Shown here: positions 1 through 10,723 of the stretch, piece by piece
Layout of the letters: each line of letters starts with the position of its first letter
Numbering within the stretch: position 1 is the stretch's first letter
Assembly (NCBI GenBank): GCA_025506515.1
Contig: CM046447.1
Location: forward strand, 84,579,748 to 84,643,747
Direction of reading: 5' to 3'
DNA from: Flaveria trinervia
Lineage: Eukaryota; Streptophyta; Magnoliopsida; Asterales; Asteraceae
Length of the DNA stretch: 64,000 nt
Program-made: the position numbers and the translations under genes
Notes under the pieces: generated by a model
What the model was told of the DNA's origin: nothing
Seen by the model: only the letters and a program-made list of their open reading frames with translations
The model's database searches: none

Positions 1-1653
1 ATGTAATCCTATCGGTCAACTAAATGTTCTGGCAGACCCTAAGATTAGTTTCATAGGGGAAACATTGACTGAAGGCCTAGTGGCAGAACCTGAGGGCCTT
101 GTCTTATTATCATCAACTGCTACATAGATTCATACCTTATTGTGACACTTGCTTCTGAAGGTTCTTCTCAACATCTCTGTAGCTAGGGCTTGGATGCTAA
201 ACCAAGTAATAAAAGTCAAAGCTCTCCCACCCTTAGTCACAAAGGTGAGTGACAAAGGAAAAGAAAAATGAGATCTATGGAGATTAAGGAGGAGGAATGA
301 TGGAGGAAAAGAAAGCTAAGGGAGAAAGTTCTTTTCCTGGGTCTGCAAGGCTTAGGGAAACTACTATCAGAGCTGCCCCTAGACCAAACACTCAAGATGA
401 TAACTTGAGGGCAGTTAGGATCAACTACTTGCAGACCAGGAACTATGACATTGACAATGTCATTTCTCTCCCCTTAGAAGAGGTAAATGAACTAGTTGAT
501 AGAGAAAGGTCAAAGGAGAAGAAAGAGGCAGAAGATGCTGAACTACTTGTACAAATGAAAGAAGAGAGAAGAAAAAAAATATTATACAAGCATGTCCTAC
601 TGTCTCCTTAGTTCAAGAAAGTCCTGCACAAGAGGATGTGGTTCAACAAGAACCTCAGGTAGACAGAGAAGAAGAAAGGATCAAGCTGATCAACTACCGG
701 AGTACCACAACCCTCTATCAGGTAGATGCACTTCTTCCCTTATCTTATTTCTATATTGAGTTGGAGTATCTCAAAGAATTTGAACTTGAGATAGTCAAGG
801 AAAGAAAGACTACGAAAAGGAAACTAAGGGAAGAAGTTGCTAAGTCGATAACCATCGTCCATAAGAGCATGAAGAAGTCTACAGACAGGCAGAGGATGAT
901 GAGCTTCTTGAAGATGTATGGATTCTCCAGAAGGAGACTTGGCCCTATGTCTCTTTCCACCATGGATGAGCATATTAGGGTAATCAAGCAGAAGATCAAG
1001 AGTGGAGAGCTGATTGACTTACACTCCCCTCCAAGTCAAGCTCCACCTGAAGTGGATGTTAAGGTTGAACAACCAGAGAAACATAACCTGGACCTCCTGC
1101 TAAATCTCACCAAGCTTCATCTTCTGATCCACAGCAGGGTAAGACTCCCTCTCATTTTGAACCTGTGAGAGTGGAAGACCCAACTAAGAAAGACAAAGAA
1201 AATCAATCAGATGTTGCAGGCCAGTCTTCTGAGTTAAAATAAACAAAGAGAAAGAAAAGGATGTCTTCAAAGCCAAAGCCAAAGAAGATGAAAGATACAT
1301 CCTTTTCTGAACCTCAAGATGAGTCAGAACATCCTGAAGATGTGCAGCCAGAGGATGCTACATCAAATCCCAATCAAGCAGCTCCTCTAGCAGTAGGAAT
1401 ATCCATCTTGTCCTGGACATACACCACAAATCCAGAAAGATGGCATGTCATTAGAGATCAAGGCATTGAGGATTTATACACCTGGCATGACATGTTCAAT
1501 CTGCCTCTGCATGATCTTTTGACATGAGAAGACATTTGGAGAGTCTGAGTGATTCTGGTGATCTCATGAAGAAAGGAATGGTTATCATCATAATGAGGAT
1601 TGTTGATATATGGGGTTTTCAAAGAGTTTTGGTAGCATCAGCCTAGGGGAAGT
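1..1653 (+). pseudogene. Degenerate 3' ORF of a Copia-type element (C0)
   Basis: Three open stretches (297-611, 638-1168, 1261-1527), separated by stops and frame changes, encode a highly charged K/E-rich protein with no recognisable catalytic domain. They are followed at about 1642-1653 by a purine-rich tract and then by an LTR-like sequence, so they sit where the extra ORF lies in elements A1, A2 and B of this window. Composition is similar too: charged, partly coiled-coil, with a folded-looking C-terminal part around 1390-1620. I infer a relic of the same kind of post-RNase H ORF, but I did not find a clear residue-by-residue match to the other copies. The 5' part of the element lies outside the window. 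A decayed host gene fragment is the alternative. Confidence 0.4.
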
Positions 1654-2455
1654 TGTAAAGAAACATGTTAAGGCCTATGCAACCCAAACACTTCAAGTCT
1701 CATGCATGCTGCATAAGTACATTGAAGAAAAATGCTTCAGAAGTTTCACACAAGCAACATAAATATTCTAAGTGTGAAATCTTCCGAAGCCAAGACCAGT
1801 ATCTTCAGATGTCAAAGATGAAGTCTTCCAAAGCTTCAGAGACAAAGTCTTCCGAAGCTCAACTCTTGATGACAGATTTCTTCCGATGACGTTTAGTGAA
1901 CATGCTTTATCTGATGTACTTTACATAAAGTTGGAACCCTTTCCGCTATGACTCTATAAAGTCACCAACTTGCATGAGTTGGTGAAAAGGTCCATGCTTT
2001 TAGTAACTGTACATTGAGGTCTTGAGTCTGTAACTTTCTACTTCATGTACTTTATCCTTTTTGTAATATATTAGGATACGACCTATGGCATGTCATAGTC
2101 ACTAGTCAAAAGGCAATCTGGCGTTTAACTCTACAATTGCTTTTGTGTTGTGTCTAGTCAATTGTATCCCGCTATCCTTCAAAGTATGGCCGGTTGTAGG
2201 ATGTAGTATATGTATCTCAATTACTTATAACTTTTCTTTATGCTTTATAACACTTGTAAAAGAACTTAAGAAAGCAATATACTACAATCTTGAAAACTAT
2301 CTCCTTGTCTATTTTGCTATCCTGTTTTGTCTCTTATTTATTTGTGTTCTTTATATCATCTCTTATGTCTAATCCAGTCTCACTATTTGATCCGTCTAGT
2401 TAATCTCCTATTTGTGTTGCTGTGTTGTAATTGACCACCCTTCAACGGTCCTGCA
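1654..2455 (+). repeat. Putative 3' LTR of element C0
   Basis: Starts with TGTAAAGAAAC directly after the purine-rich tract CCTAGGGGAAGT and can be closed at ...GGTCCTGCA, giving TG...CA ends and about 800 bp. It contains repeated CTTCCGAAGC/CTTCAGA motifs near 1730-1880 and non-coding AT-rich sequence afterwards. No PBS follows it, as expected for a 3' LTR. No partner LTR is in the window, so the ends are inferred from the PPT and the TG/CA rule only. Confidence 0.45.
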
Positions 2456-2580
2456 ATACATATATGTACGTATACATAAGTATATATACGTATACATATA
2501 TAACTATATATATATATATATACCTATATCTATATACGTATATACATATATATACATACGTATATATACGTATACGTATA

Positions 2581-2618
<38 letters not shown>

Positions 2619-2720
2619 GTATATATATTAATTATATATGTACGTATACATAAGTATATATACGTATATAATAACTATATATATACATATGTATATATAA
2701 ATATACATATGTATATATAC

Positions 2721-2759
<39 letters not shown>

Positions 2760-2896
2760 TGTACGTGTATATATATATATAGACACACACACATATATAT
2801 ATATATATATACGTATATATATGTATATATATACATATGTATATATATACATATGTATATATATATATATGTATATGTATATATATGAGTTATATA
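2456..2896. repeat. Complex AT-rich microsatellite (TA, TATG, TACG units)
   Basis: About 440 bp of alternating purine-pyrimidine sequence built from TA, CATATG and TACGTATA units. A segment of roughly 50 bp starting near 2458 recurs in diverged form near 2632. The long open frames through it on both strands, rich in Y and I, are by-products of the repeat and not genes. It lies exactly between an LTR end and the start of a reverse LTR-like remnant. Confidence 0.9.
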
Positions 2897-3932
2897 TGTT
2901 AGGGGACCATGTACGAACGGAGTACTAACTGATTCTACGTTTATACCGGATCAAATAGTGCGGAATCCCATTTGATTGACGATCCAATCAGTGAGAATGA
3001 TAACCAGATCGATATTAGATTGAACTAAACATTATGAACGAGTACGAATCAATTAGGAATGGACTATGAACTTGGACAGGCTGTTGGGGAAGCTCTGGAT
3101 GGCTAGGGGTACGCGTATGCGTAATATCTCTCAATGTGTTATGTTTCTCAACGAATTAGATGGTATTTATAGGTTAGTGGTTTCCATTCGTACCTTAAGT
3201 GACATAACCTTGTTAGCTTCTTGAGAATCTTCATCATCCATACCACCACCCATTTGCATAGCATTATTCCCATCTCTGTCCAAAACATCATCTTCTTCCT
3301 CTTTGTCAAGTAGGAAAGATCATGTGAGAGCACTTGAACAGGTGGTTTAACATCAGTACAAGGTATGCATTCAGGATTTGGTCAGAAATCTCGTCAACTC
3401 CTCCATGCTTGGAGGCTATGCATTTTAGGATAACATGGGCCAAGTACTTGACTTGGGGGCAGGTGTTGCTGTTGTTAAGTATGCCGGAATTGATGTCTCC
3501 AGCATACTTGATCCTTAGAAAAACATCTACATGTGCACATATGTTGTGCTTGGTGCTCATCATTCATCTTTTAGCCATATTGCTGCAACACAAGAGATAT
3601 ATACATTAGATTGGTTGCTAGACTTAACAGTTGAATTTTGAATGATTTTTCTCTACTGATTCAATCATGCGACTGAGTTTAGTCGTATAATTGAGTTCAG
3701 TCTTACGATTGAGCATGCGTCTGAGCATAGTCATACAATGAGCCATGTGATTGATTCAGTCTTGTGTCTGGCTCAGTTTTGACGACTAAAGTTCATGAGC
3801 GGTCCATTCGTATATCTCACTGTTGAACACCATAGATTTGAATCTTTGTCAATACGTGACATTACACTTTGTGTTTAGATTTATTTGGACCACTGAGACT
3901 CGAAATAACACTTAATGTCCTTTAAATCAACA
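2897..3932 (-). repeat. Reverse-oriented remnant of a C3-family Copia LTR
   Basis: Read on the minus strand, its end matches the 3' end of the C3 LTR at 38575-39284. Shared blocks include AGTACTAACTGATTC, AAATAGTGCGGAATCC, ATTTGATTG.CGATCCAA and GGTATTTATAGGTTAG (the last contains the reversed TATA box). The match is interrupted at about 3200 by roughly 430 bp of unrelated sequence and then continues with degenerate CAGTCGTGCGACTG-type motifs. The distal boundary, set at AAATCAACA near 3932, is tentative. Confidence 0.6.
3200..3630 (-). other. Unrecognised insert inside the LTR remnant, with minus-strand coding look
   Basis: This segment has no counterpart in the C3 LTR. On the minus strand it holds an 85-codon open stretch (3306-3563) with ordinary amino-acid composition (for example HAHVILK-like and SDQILNAYL motifs), followed by a second piece at 3148-3333. 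I do not recognise the protein. It could be a captured host-gene fragment or part of another transposon. The edges are approximate because the flanking LTR is diverged, and I see no clear TSD. Confidence 0.4.
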
Positions 3933-4067
3933 TTTATGTCCAGTTGAGTGGTCTATTTTAGTGTTTAGTCTCGGTTGTAGGTAGCCCAATGGGTCCTTAA
4001 AGATGTGATTAACATGTTCATTTGGATCGATTTTAGTCGCCCAGTACCTGTAGGTGATTAAAATAAC

Positions 4068-4668
4068 TGTTAGAATCACATATCAGGTAGCAATCACACG
4101 CAAACAAAATTTAGGCAGAGTATCCATGAGTATGCGTGATTTCAAAGAACTTTGAAGGGTGGTAAGAGTTACGACCGACTCACCCCCTTATTTATACTAT
4201 TTTAATTTTAGTCGTGCGATTGAAACCATACTCATGCTTCAGTCATGCGACTGGGCCCATACTCATGCTTCAGTCATGCGACTAGGGTTCAGTCGTGCGA
4301 CTGGGGTTCAGTCATGCGACTCGCTCATACTCCTTCATCCATTCGTACGATTGGTTCAATCTTGTGGTCCAATCGCATGGTTGTCCCATACTTATAGTCC
4401 AATCGTGTGACTAGGTCATACTTATGGTTCAATCATGCGATTGGCTCATCCTTATGATTCATTCATACGATTGGCTCATACTTACGAGCTTGAACTCTTA
4501 CACTTTAATACACTTAACATTTTGTAACTATTGATTATAACATTATGACCTTTAATCATCTCAGACATGATCCTTTCAAACTAAACCAATGATCACCTCA
4601 GACGTGACCCGTTTTTAGTGAGTGATTCTTAGAATTCATCTAATTGAGTAGTACGACGTCTACATTAC
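4068..4668 (-). repeat. LTR-like remnant with CAGTCGTGCGACTG motif array
   Basis: Begins with TGTTAGAATCAC. Around 4185-4200 it carries a reversed TATA-like stretch (TATAAATAAG on the minus strand). Between about 4205 and 4490 it has some ten degenerate copies of a 14-20 bp motif such as CAGTCATGCGACTGG. This is how reverse LTRs of the C3 type look, but I could not align it to a particular one. It stops where the G1 LTR begins. Between 3933 and 4067 I see nothing recognisable. Confidence 0.35.
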
Positions 4669-6823
4669 TGTAACGATATTTTCTTTGAAGCCAATGAAAG
4701 AAGAAAAAGAAATAAAGTCCAAAGTTGGGGACCAAACTCCCCAAAACAGGAGAAAGATTGGATGAGTAGAGGAATAAGAGGGGAGGCCAGCCCACACCCT
4801 GCCCACACTTGAAAAAACTCAGCCAAAGAGAGGAGAGAAGGAGAAAAGGAGAAAAAAGCTTGGTACGGGTGGATTCAAGCATGAAAATTGAAGTTTAGAG
4901 GGTTGAATCGAAGCTCAACTCGATGGTGTTGTTTTTGTGAGTTTTAGGACCACTCTTTTACATGTTTTCAACTGATTTAGGGCTGGAACACAAAGTGAAA
5001 CCTGTTTTTGAAATGTGTGTGTGTTTGACTCATGTGTATGTGTTTGTGTGTGATGCGAGTGGTGTTTGTTTCTTGGCTTGTGTGTGCTCGAATGATTATG
5101 GTATGCATTCCTGTGGTTTAGGATGGTTGATTTGGGCTTAGAAGAGGTTTGGAATAGCTTGGAGGTCAAAAATGGTAGATTGGATTTGGTATGAACTGCA
5201 TTTTGCACCAGTTAGGGCTATGCGACCGAATGGCATGCGACCGGAGGTCATATGGCCGAAAGGAATGCGATTGAGGTTCATACGCATCTCGGTCATCCGA
5301 TTCAGGTTCATTCGAATGTGAGTCGTGCGATTGGAGCCCATACGCATGCAAGTCGTGCGGCTGAGGATCATTCGCACGGGGTCATGCGACGGAGGCCATA
5401 CACCTAATTCCATCCGCGTTAGGTCCATTTGCACAAGTGTTCATCGGCATTAGGTCGTTCACATGGGTTTCCATTTGCATATAACCCATTCTCATAATGT
5501 TCAGTCGACTGGAAGGCCATGTGATTAAAGGGTGCCCATACGCCCAAGTAGGCTTGTGCACTCGAGGAAAACGTAGTTATTTACTGACTTTCCGGGGAAA
5601 GTGCAGATGTAGGATTTGATGTGGAAGGTTCTGAGAGTTCATATAAGTTGACTTTTGAGGTCATAGATGCTATGTTGGGCATGTTGATGATGTATGACAT
5701 GTACGATTATGCATGATATATGTTATGTATGCATGATGATGCCTTGTATGATGATGCTATCTGTTTATGATGTTGTTCCTTATTATTATGTATGATTATT
5801 TTCCCTGCGCTTGGCGTTGAATGTAAATGAATGAAATGAAATTATTATGTAACGTAAGTGGATGATAATAATATGAGGAACATGATGAATTCATTCATGC
5901 AATAATGAATGAATGAATGCAAGAAAGGCTTGCAAGCAAATGTATGGAGGTGCACACCCAATGAAGGGTGTTAGCTCAACGGTGTGCGGGTTAGTTAACT
6001 CGGAAGGATGCACACTGGGGTCCAATCTTTATGATTGACCATAGGTGTGGGATCCTTGCCACTTGCCCTAGCTGTTGGAGTCAGCTTCGGGCACAATGTT
6101 CGAGGTCTATGAAAGACCTCAGGCCCAGTTACCTGCTTCGTGCATAATGTTCAGGGTATAGCATATGGCATTGATCCGGAATGAAAGAGGAAAGATAAGT
6201 GGTGAGTGTACTTGCCCTAGGTACTGGAGTCACCTCCGTGCCTAATGTTCGAGGTATATGAATGACCTCAGGCCCAGTTACCCGCTTCGTGCACAATGAT
6301 CGGGGTAATGTTCATGTCATCGAAACAAATGAACGTACGAATGAAAATAAGAAGTACATCAACGTGAATGATAATGATATATGGTGAATGAACGAAAGTT
6401 AATGAATGATTAACGAAGATAATAATGATATTATATAGGTGTATGTATGATGTGTGATCATATGAAAGTAAAGAAATGTTTTAATGAAAGATAAAGTATT
6501 GTTTTATTATAAAACTAGAACTCACTCAGCAACGCTGACTTTTATGTGTTTCCAGTTGGTAGGTAATGTTGCTGAGGATGGCACGGGGCGGCTACTCAGC
6601 TCTTTTGGAGATGGCATTCTTTTGTTTAATGTTTTTGCATTGTAATGTGAATGCACGATGTTTTGAAAGTAACAATTGTATTAACTTGCAAAAGCATTTG
6701 TAATAAAATGAAAAGTTATCTTTAAGTTTCCGCTGCAATGTTTTATGAATGTTAAATGTAGAGTTATATGTTTTATGTGCAATGATTTACCAGCTATAAA
6801 CGTCCTGGGAACAGGGCCTTACA
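4669..6823 (+). repeat. 5' LTR of Gypsy G1
   Basis: Starts TGTAACGATATTTT and ends GGGCCTTACA, immediately before a tRNA-Met PBS. It is colinear with the solo LTR at 54504-57319: shared blocks include CTGATTTAGGGCT, GCGTTGAATGT.AATGAATGAAATGAAA and AAACTAGAACTCACTCAGC. Inside are degenerate CATGCGACCG-type motifs (5215-5560) and two 97-bp direct repeats (6062-6158 and 6211-6307). The 5' boundary comes from alignment to the solo LTR; the left TSD partner is out of view. Confidence 0.8.
6062..6307 (+). repeat. 97-bp direct repeat pair in the G1 LTR
   Basis: Copies at 6062-6158 and 6211-6307, both starting CTTGCCCTAG and both containing GACCTCAGGCCCAGTTACC. They differ at scattered positions, so this is an old internal duplication in the LTR. 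Confidence 0.85.
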
Positions 6824-6826
6824 AGT

Positions 6827-6840
6827 TGGTATCAGAGCCA
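6827..6840 (+). other. Primer binding site of G1 (tRNA-Met)
   Basis: TGGTATCAGAGCCA, 3 bp after the LTR end, is the usual plant PBS complementary to initiator tRNA-Met. The following 6841-7108 is untranslated leader with no gene; it ends at the A1 insertion. Confidence 0.9.
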
Positions 6841-7108
6841 AAGTTCAAGTGAAACGTGTAAATTTTCAAAATAAACCTAAACTTAAACTGAAAATGGGAC
6901 GAAAAAGGAAGGAATGCTAGTTTGAGTAGCTGCGCGGCATTAGGTATTTTTGTAATGTTAACCGGTATTATATGTGCATGTTATGTTTTATGTGTTGTTT
7001 GTAAATTTAAATACTCATGTAGTCAGGATAGGTAATGCTTGGAGTATGAAGAAAAAAGTAAGTGCTAATCATAACTGGCCTCTGTAATTAGGGACTTACT
7101 ACACTTGA

Positions 7109-7951
7109 TGTTGGACCAAAAGAACCAATAGCCAAGATCAGAAAACCTCTAAGTCCCACATGGTATCACAACAACTGCTGAAAGACTCATCAGCAGTTTG
7201 ACAAGTGCTGAAGACTTCAACAGCTGAAGATCAAGTGCTGAAGACTTCAACAGCTCAAGACCAAAGTACTGAAGTACAACAGCTGAAGAGTTTACAAGTG
7301 CTGAAGATCAACAACTGACGTACAAAGTCTGAAGACATCAGCTGATGATATCTACTGAAGTCATCAGCTGATGAAACATCTGAAGGTCAAAGTCTGAAGA
7401 TCAAGTACTGAAGCCTCAGTAGTTTGTCACAACTGTTGAAGAGTACTGCTTCAGTAGTTGTGAGATCAGTAGTTTTATATTTCTAGTTTCAGTAGTTTTA
7501 TGTTTCAGTAGTTTTGTAAAACGACTGAAGAGCTTGTTCTTCAGTCGTTGTAGTTTCAGTAGTTTCTAAACATTAGTTTTATATTTGTACTTAACACTCT
7601 GTTATGTTCTCAGTAGTTGTGAACATTTCAGTAGTTTGTTAAGAGTTAGTTATTTTTGTATTAGATCTGCCAGTTGTCACTTTCCGTGATAACAGCAGTG
7701 ATTGTTGCACTCTATATAAGGAGTGACAACCTATTGTAAGAAAGTGAATGTCGTGAATGAATGAATGATTTGATTAGAAACATTCCATATCTATAAACAT
7801 TCCTTGAATCAGAAATATATTCTCTCGCTATAACCGTATGTGCTCTTAATGCATACAAGCATCGACTTCTTGCTACAATTTGTCTAATTCCTATTCTTAT
7901 TCCGCTGCCTTGAACTCTAATACATCAAACTTGTGATCGCTGATCCTGTCA
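7109..7951 (+). repeat. 5' LTR of A1
   Basis: 843 bp, TGTTGGACC...GATCCTGTCA. U3 is crowded with CTGAAG / AACAGCTGAAG motifs in its first half and CAGTAGTT motifs in its second half. A TATA box, TATATAAG, lies at 7713-7720 within an inverted repeat (GTTGCACTC on the left, GAGTGACAAC on the right). Differences from the 3' LTR are scattered substitutions and 1-bp indels plus one indel near the AAAGTCTGAAGACA repeats, indicating moderate age. Confidence 0.92.
7713..7720 (+). promoter_or_regulatory. LTR TATA box (A1, 5' LTR)
   Basis: TATATAAG in the LTR, flanked by CACTC and GAGTG as an inverted repeat. The same arrangement occurs in the 3' LTR (14880-14887) and the A2 LTR (29260-29267). It should set the start of the genomic RNA about 30 bp downstream. 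Confidence 0.7.
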
Positions 7952-7953
7952 AA

Positions 7954-7966
7954 TGGTATGAGAGCA
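7954..7966 (+). other. Primer binding site of A1
   Basis: TGGTATGAGAGCA, 2 bp after the LTR, matches the tRNA-Met PBS except for one C-to-G change. Confidence 0.8.
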
Positions 7967-8183
7967 GGTTAATCATTGATCGATCTAATAATTGATCATT
8001 GAAACTGATATTCAAGATCTAAGTTTGATTGAATTAGCTTTTGTTTTTGCAAGAAACGGTTATAGAGATTGAATTTTCTGTATTTCTGGTCATTCATCCT
8101 GAGATCTTTTCTTGGTTTTCATTGAGTTTGTTGTGGTCTGTGTAAAATTTTTAAAAGCTTGAACTAAATGTTTCTGACTGAAA

Positions 8184-10589
8184 ATGACTACTCCCTCCAA
8201 TGATCCTCACAATACTGGTTCCTCAACCAAGCCACCAATGCTGGTTAGGAATGAGTATAACATATGGCAAAGACGAATGCTCCATCACCTGTCTGTTAAC
8301 AGCGCAGGTTGTTGGACATCTGTGGTACGTGGTCCACACAAGCCTATGGTGAATAACCCGGAAACCAATGAAATGGTTCCGAAGAGGAGGGAGCAATACT
8401 CAGATGAGGATAAGAAGTTGCTTGAAATTGATGCAAAAGCCCATGGAATTCTGGCCATGGCACTGCCAAATGAAATCTATTCTGGGCTAGTGCATCATGA
8501 AACTGCCCATGACCTCTGGAATGCCATGAAAGACCAATTTGGAGGAACAGATCAGGTCTTGGCAAAATAATAGAGAAATCCTCGCCCAACAATATGAGAC
8601 ATTTTCTCATAGAAAGGGTGAGACACTGACTCAACAATATGAGCGGTTTTCTTGTTTGATCTCTGAATTAAAAATGGTCAAACTTGAGTACACTAATATC
8701 CAGATGAATAACAGATTTCTCAGATCACTGCCTGAGAGATGGGACACATATACTATTGTCCTACGCTCCAGTGCAAGTTTGGACAAACTATCTCTCACCC
8801 AACTCCATGGGAAACTGCTCACGTTTGAGAGAGAGATAGAACAGAAGAGAAAGGTGTCTTCATCTGGAAAGCTCACTGAAGACTTTGTACCAGGCAACAC
8901 TGCCTTGGTGGGTCATGAGTCAGAATATGCTTCATCTGAATGCCAGTATGATGAGCATATTAATTTCTCTTCAAGCACTTCTGATTCTGCATTTGTGAGT
9001 GTTGAGGGTCAGTTTACTGGGTGTAATAATGACAATCTATGCTTCATTATGGATGATCTCAAGGGGGATTGCTCATGATGACTTAGAAGAGATGGATATT
9101 TTGAGCCAAATGGCCTTGATAAATATCAGATCTCAGAAGTTCTATAAAAGAACTGGAAGAAAATTCCCAGGACTCTCTGGCAAAACCAAAGTTGGTTTTG
9201 ACAAGAGCAAGTTGAGGTGTCACAAATGCCAAAGGCTTGGACACTTTGCAAGAGAGTGTAGATCAACTGGATCTAACTCCACTGCACCCTTTGTAACTTT
9301 TCCTGGCAATAGTCAACAACACAGAGGGCAACATCCTGTCACTTCTAGTCATCATCCTCAACAACAATCTCCGGCATATTTTGTTCCTCAGGGTCAAATG
9401 CCATATCCGTACCCTGTTATTACATGCCACAGTCAAATCAAGTTCAAGTTCCTATGGCACCACAACCTCATGCACTACCAGAACCTCAGCCATCCCAATC
9501 TCTCAACAACTCAACCTCAACAACACAGCTTCTTCACCCCAGGAGTTGTTGACTGGAGCAGTTTACCAGATGACATGTCTGGTCATGACCAACTGTTCTC
9601 AGGTGCTGGTCAACATGGTGGTGACAGTCCTTTCGGGAATCTAGCTCTTATGGCTTTGGAGTCTGCTGATACTTCATGTTTCTAATGCCTCCACATCTCA
9701 GGTATCACAGGTATCCTCTGAGGCAAAAGCCAAATTATGTTCTGAACATGCATAGCAGCATTTGCTTCCATTAGAGAAGCAAATGTAGCTCTAATTAATA
9801 AGAACATTGAGCTAGAACAAATAATTTCCAAAAACAAAGTGAGTTTGAGTCCGTGCTTAAAGATAAAATGATGAGATTTATAAACTGAAATGCCAAATAA
9901 TTGATGATAAGGCTAGAGAAGAGGTACTTCTAGAGAAGTACAAAGATCTCAAAGAAACCCTTGCAGTTACCCAGGTAGAGTGTGATAGATGGGTACAATC
10001 ATGCAAAGGTTTTGAAATGCTTCTTAGTAAGCAATCTGCTTCAAATGTGAAGTTGGAATTGGTTACAATCACACTGCTCCACCTACAGATTTTACCCCAG
10101 AGCAGAGGTAGAATCTGATGGTGAGAGTGATAACCAATCCATCACATCATGTGATCTACCTTCTCATACAGCACATCAGAAGTAGCAGTCAGCATCAAGC
10201 CCTCTTTGAACCTATCAGCTGATGTTGATGGTTCAAATGCTGACACTCACATGATTAATGAGTTGATCAACTCAGGAGTTAATTCTGAAGGTCCTGAAAG
10301 GACTAGAGAGCAGGATTTAACACCTGAAGTTCAAACTTCAACTGCTGTCAGTACTGAATAGAAGAAAACTGCCAGTAGAAAGAGTTTGAAGCCTACTAAA
10401 GAGGCAGTCAAGAAAGCAAACAATGCTTCAAAAGCATTGAAGAACAAGTCTTCAGTTGCTTCACCCTCTTTAGTTGATGATCAACCTAAGATGAAGAACA
10501 AACCATGTGAAGTATGTGGTTTGTTCAAACATCTTACAGATGATTGTGGTACAAAAGAGGTTCCAAACTCAACAAAAAGAAGAAATTAA
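8184..10589 (+). pseudogene. gag: A1 gag with two CCHC knuckles, frameshifted
   Basis: ATG at 8184 starts MTTPSNDPHNTG; B has the equivalent start at 16274. Order: Copia gag polypeptide domain (WQRRMLHHL ... LPERWDTYTIVL, 8240-8850), CCHC knuckle CHKCQRLGHFAREC near 9220-9262, a Q/P/H-rich stretch (9310-9530), a coiled-coil region (about 9760-10030), and a second CCHC, CEVCGLFKHLTDDC, at about 10507-10548. The frame breaks near 8560 and 9060 and again around 9685-10380. Gag is the structural, RNA-packaging protein of the virus-like particle. After 10589 the remaining gag and all of pol are deleted. B shows the same layout. Confidence 0.85.
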
Positions 10590-10723
10590 AGAGAAAATGG
10601 TAAAAATAAAAACTGAGTTTGAGACCACATTGTATCAGCAACATCAAATCCTGTAACCCTTAAGTCCTCAATGCTTCATCTTCTTCAAACCTAACGTTCC
10701 TTTCCAAAACTTCCCTCTTCTCA

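Noticed and set aside
2145..2372. A small hydrophobic membrane protein
   Set aside because: It lies inside the putative C0 LTR, with AT-rich composition that easily yields hydrophobic codons, and there is no other support.
2412..2888. Long ORFs rich in Y, I and T on both strands
   Set aside because: They are translations of the TA/TACG/CATATG microsatellite and have no coding signature.
10660..10680. The A1 deletion as a spliced-out intron
   Set aside because: The matching A2 positions show no GT donor or AG acceptor at the junction, so a retro-inserted spliced RNA is not supported.
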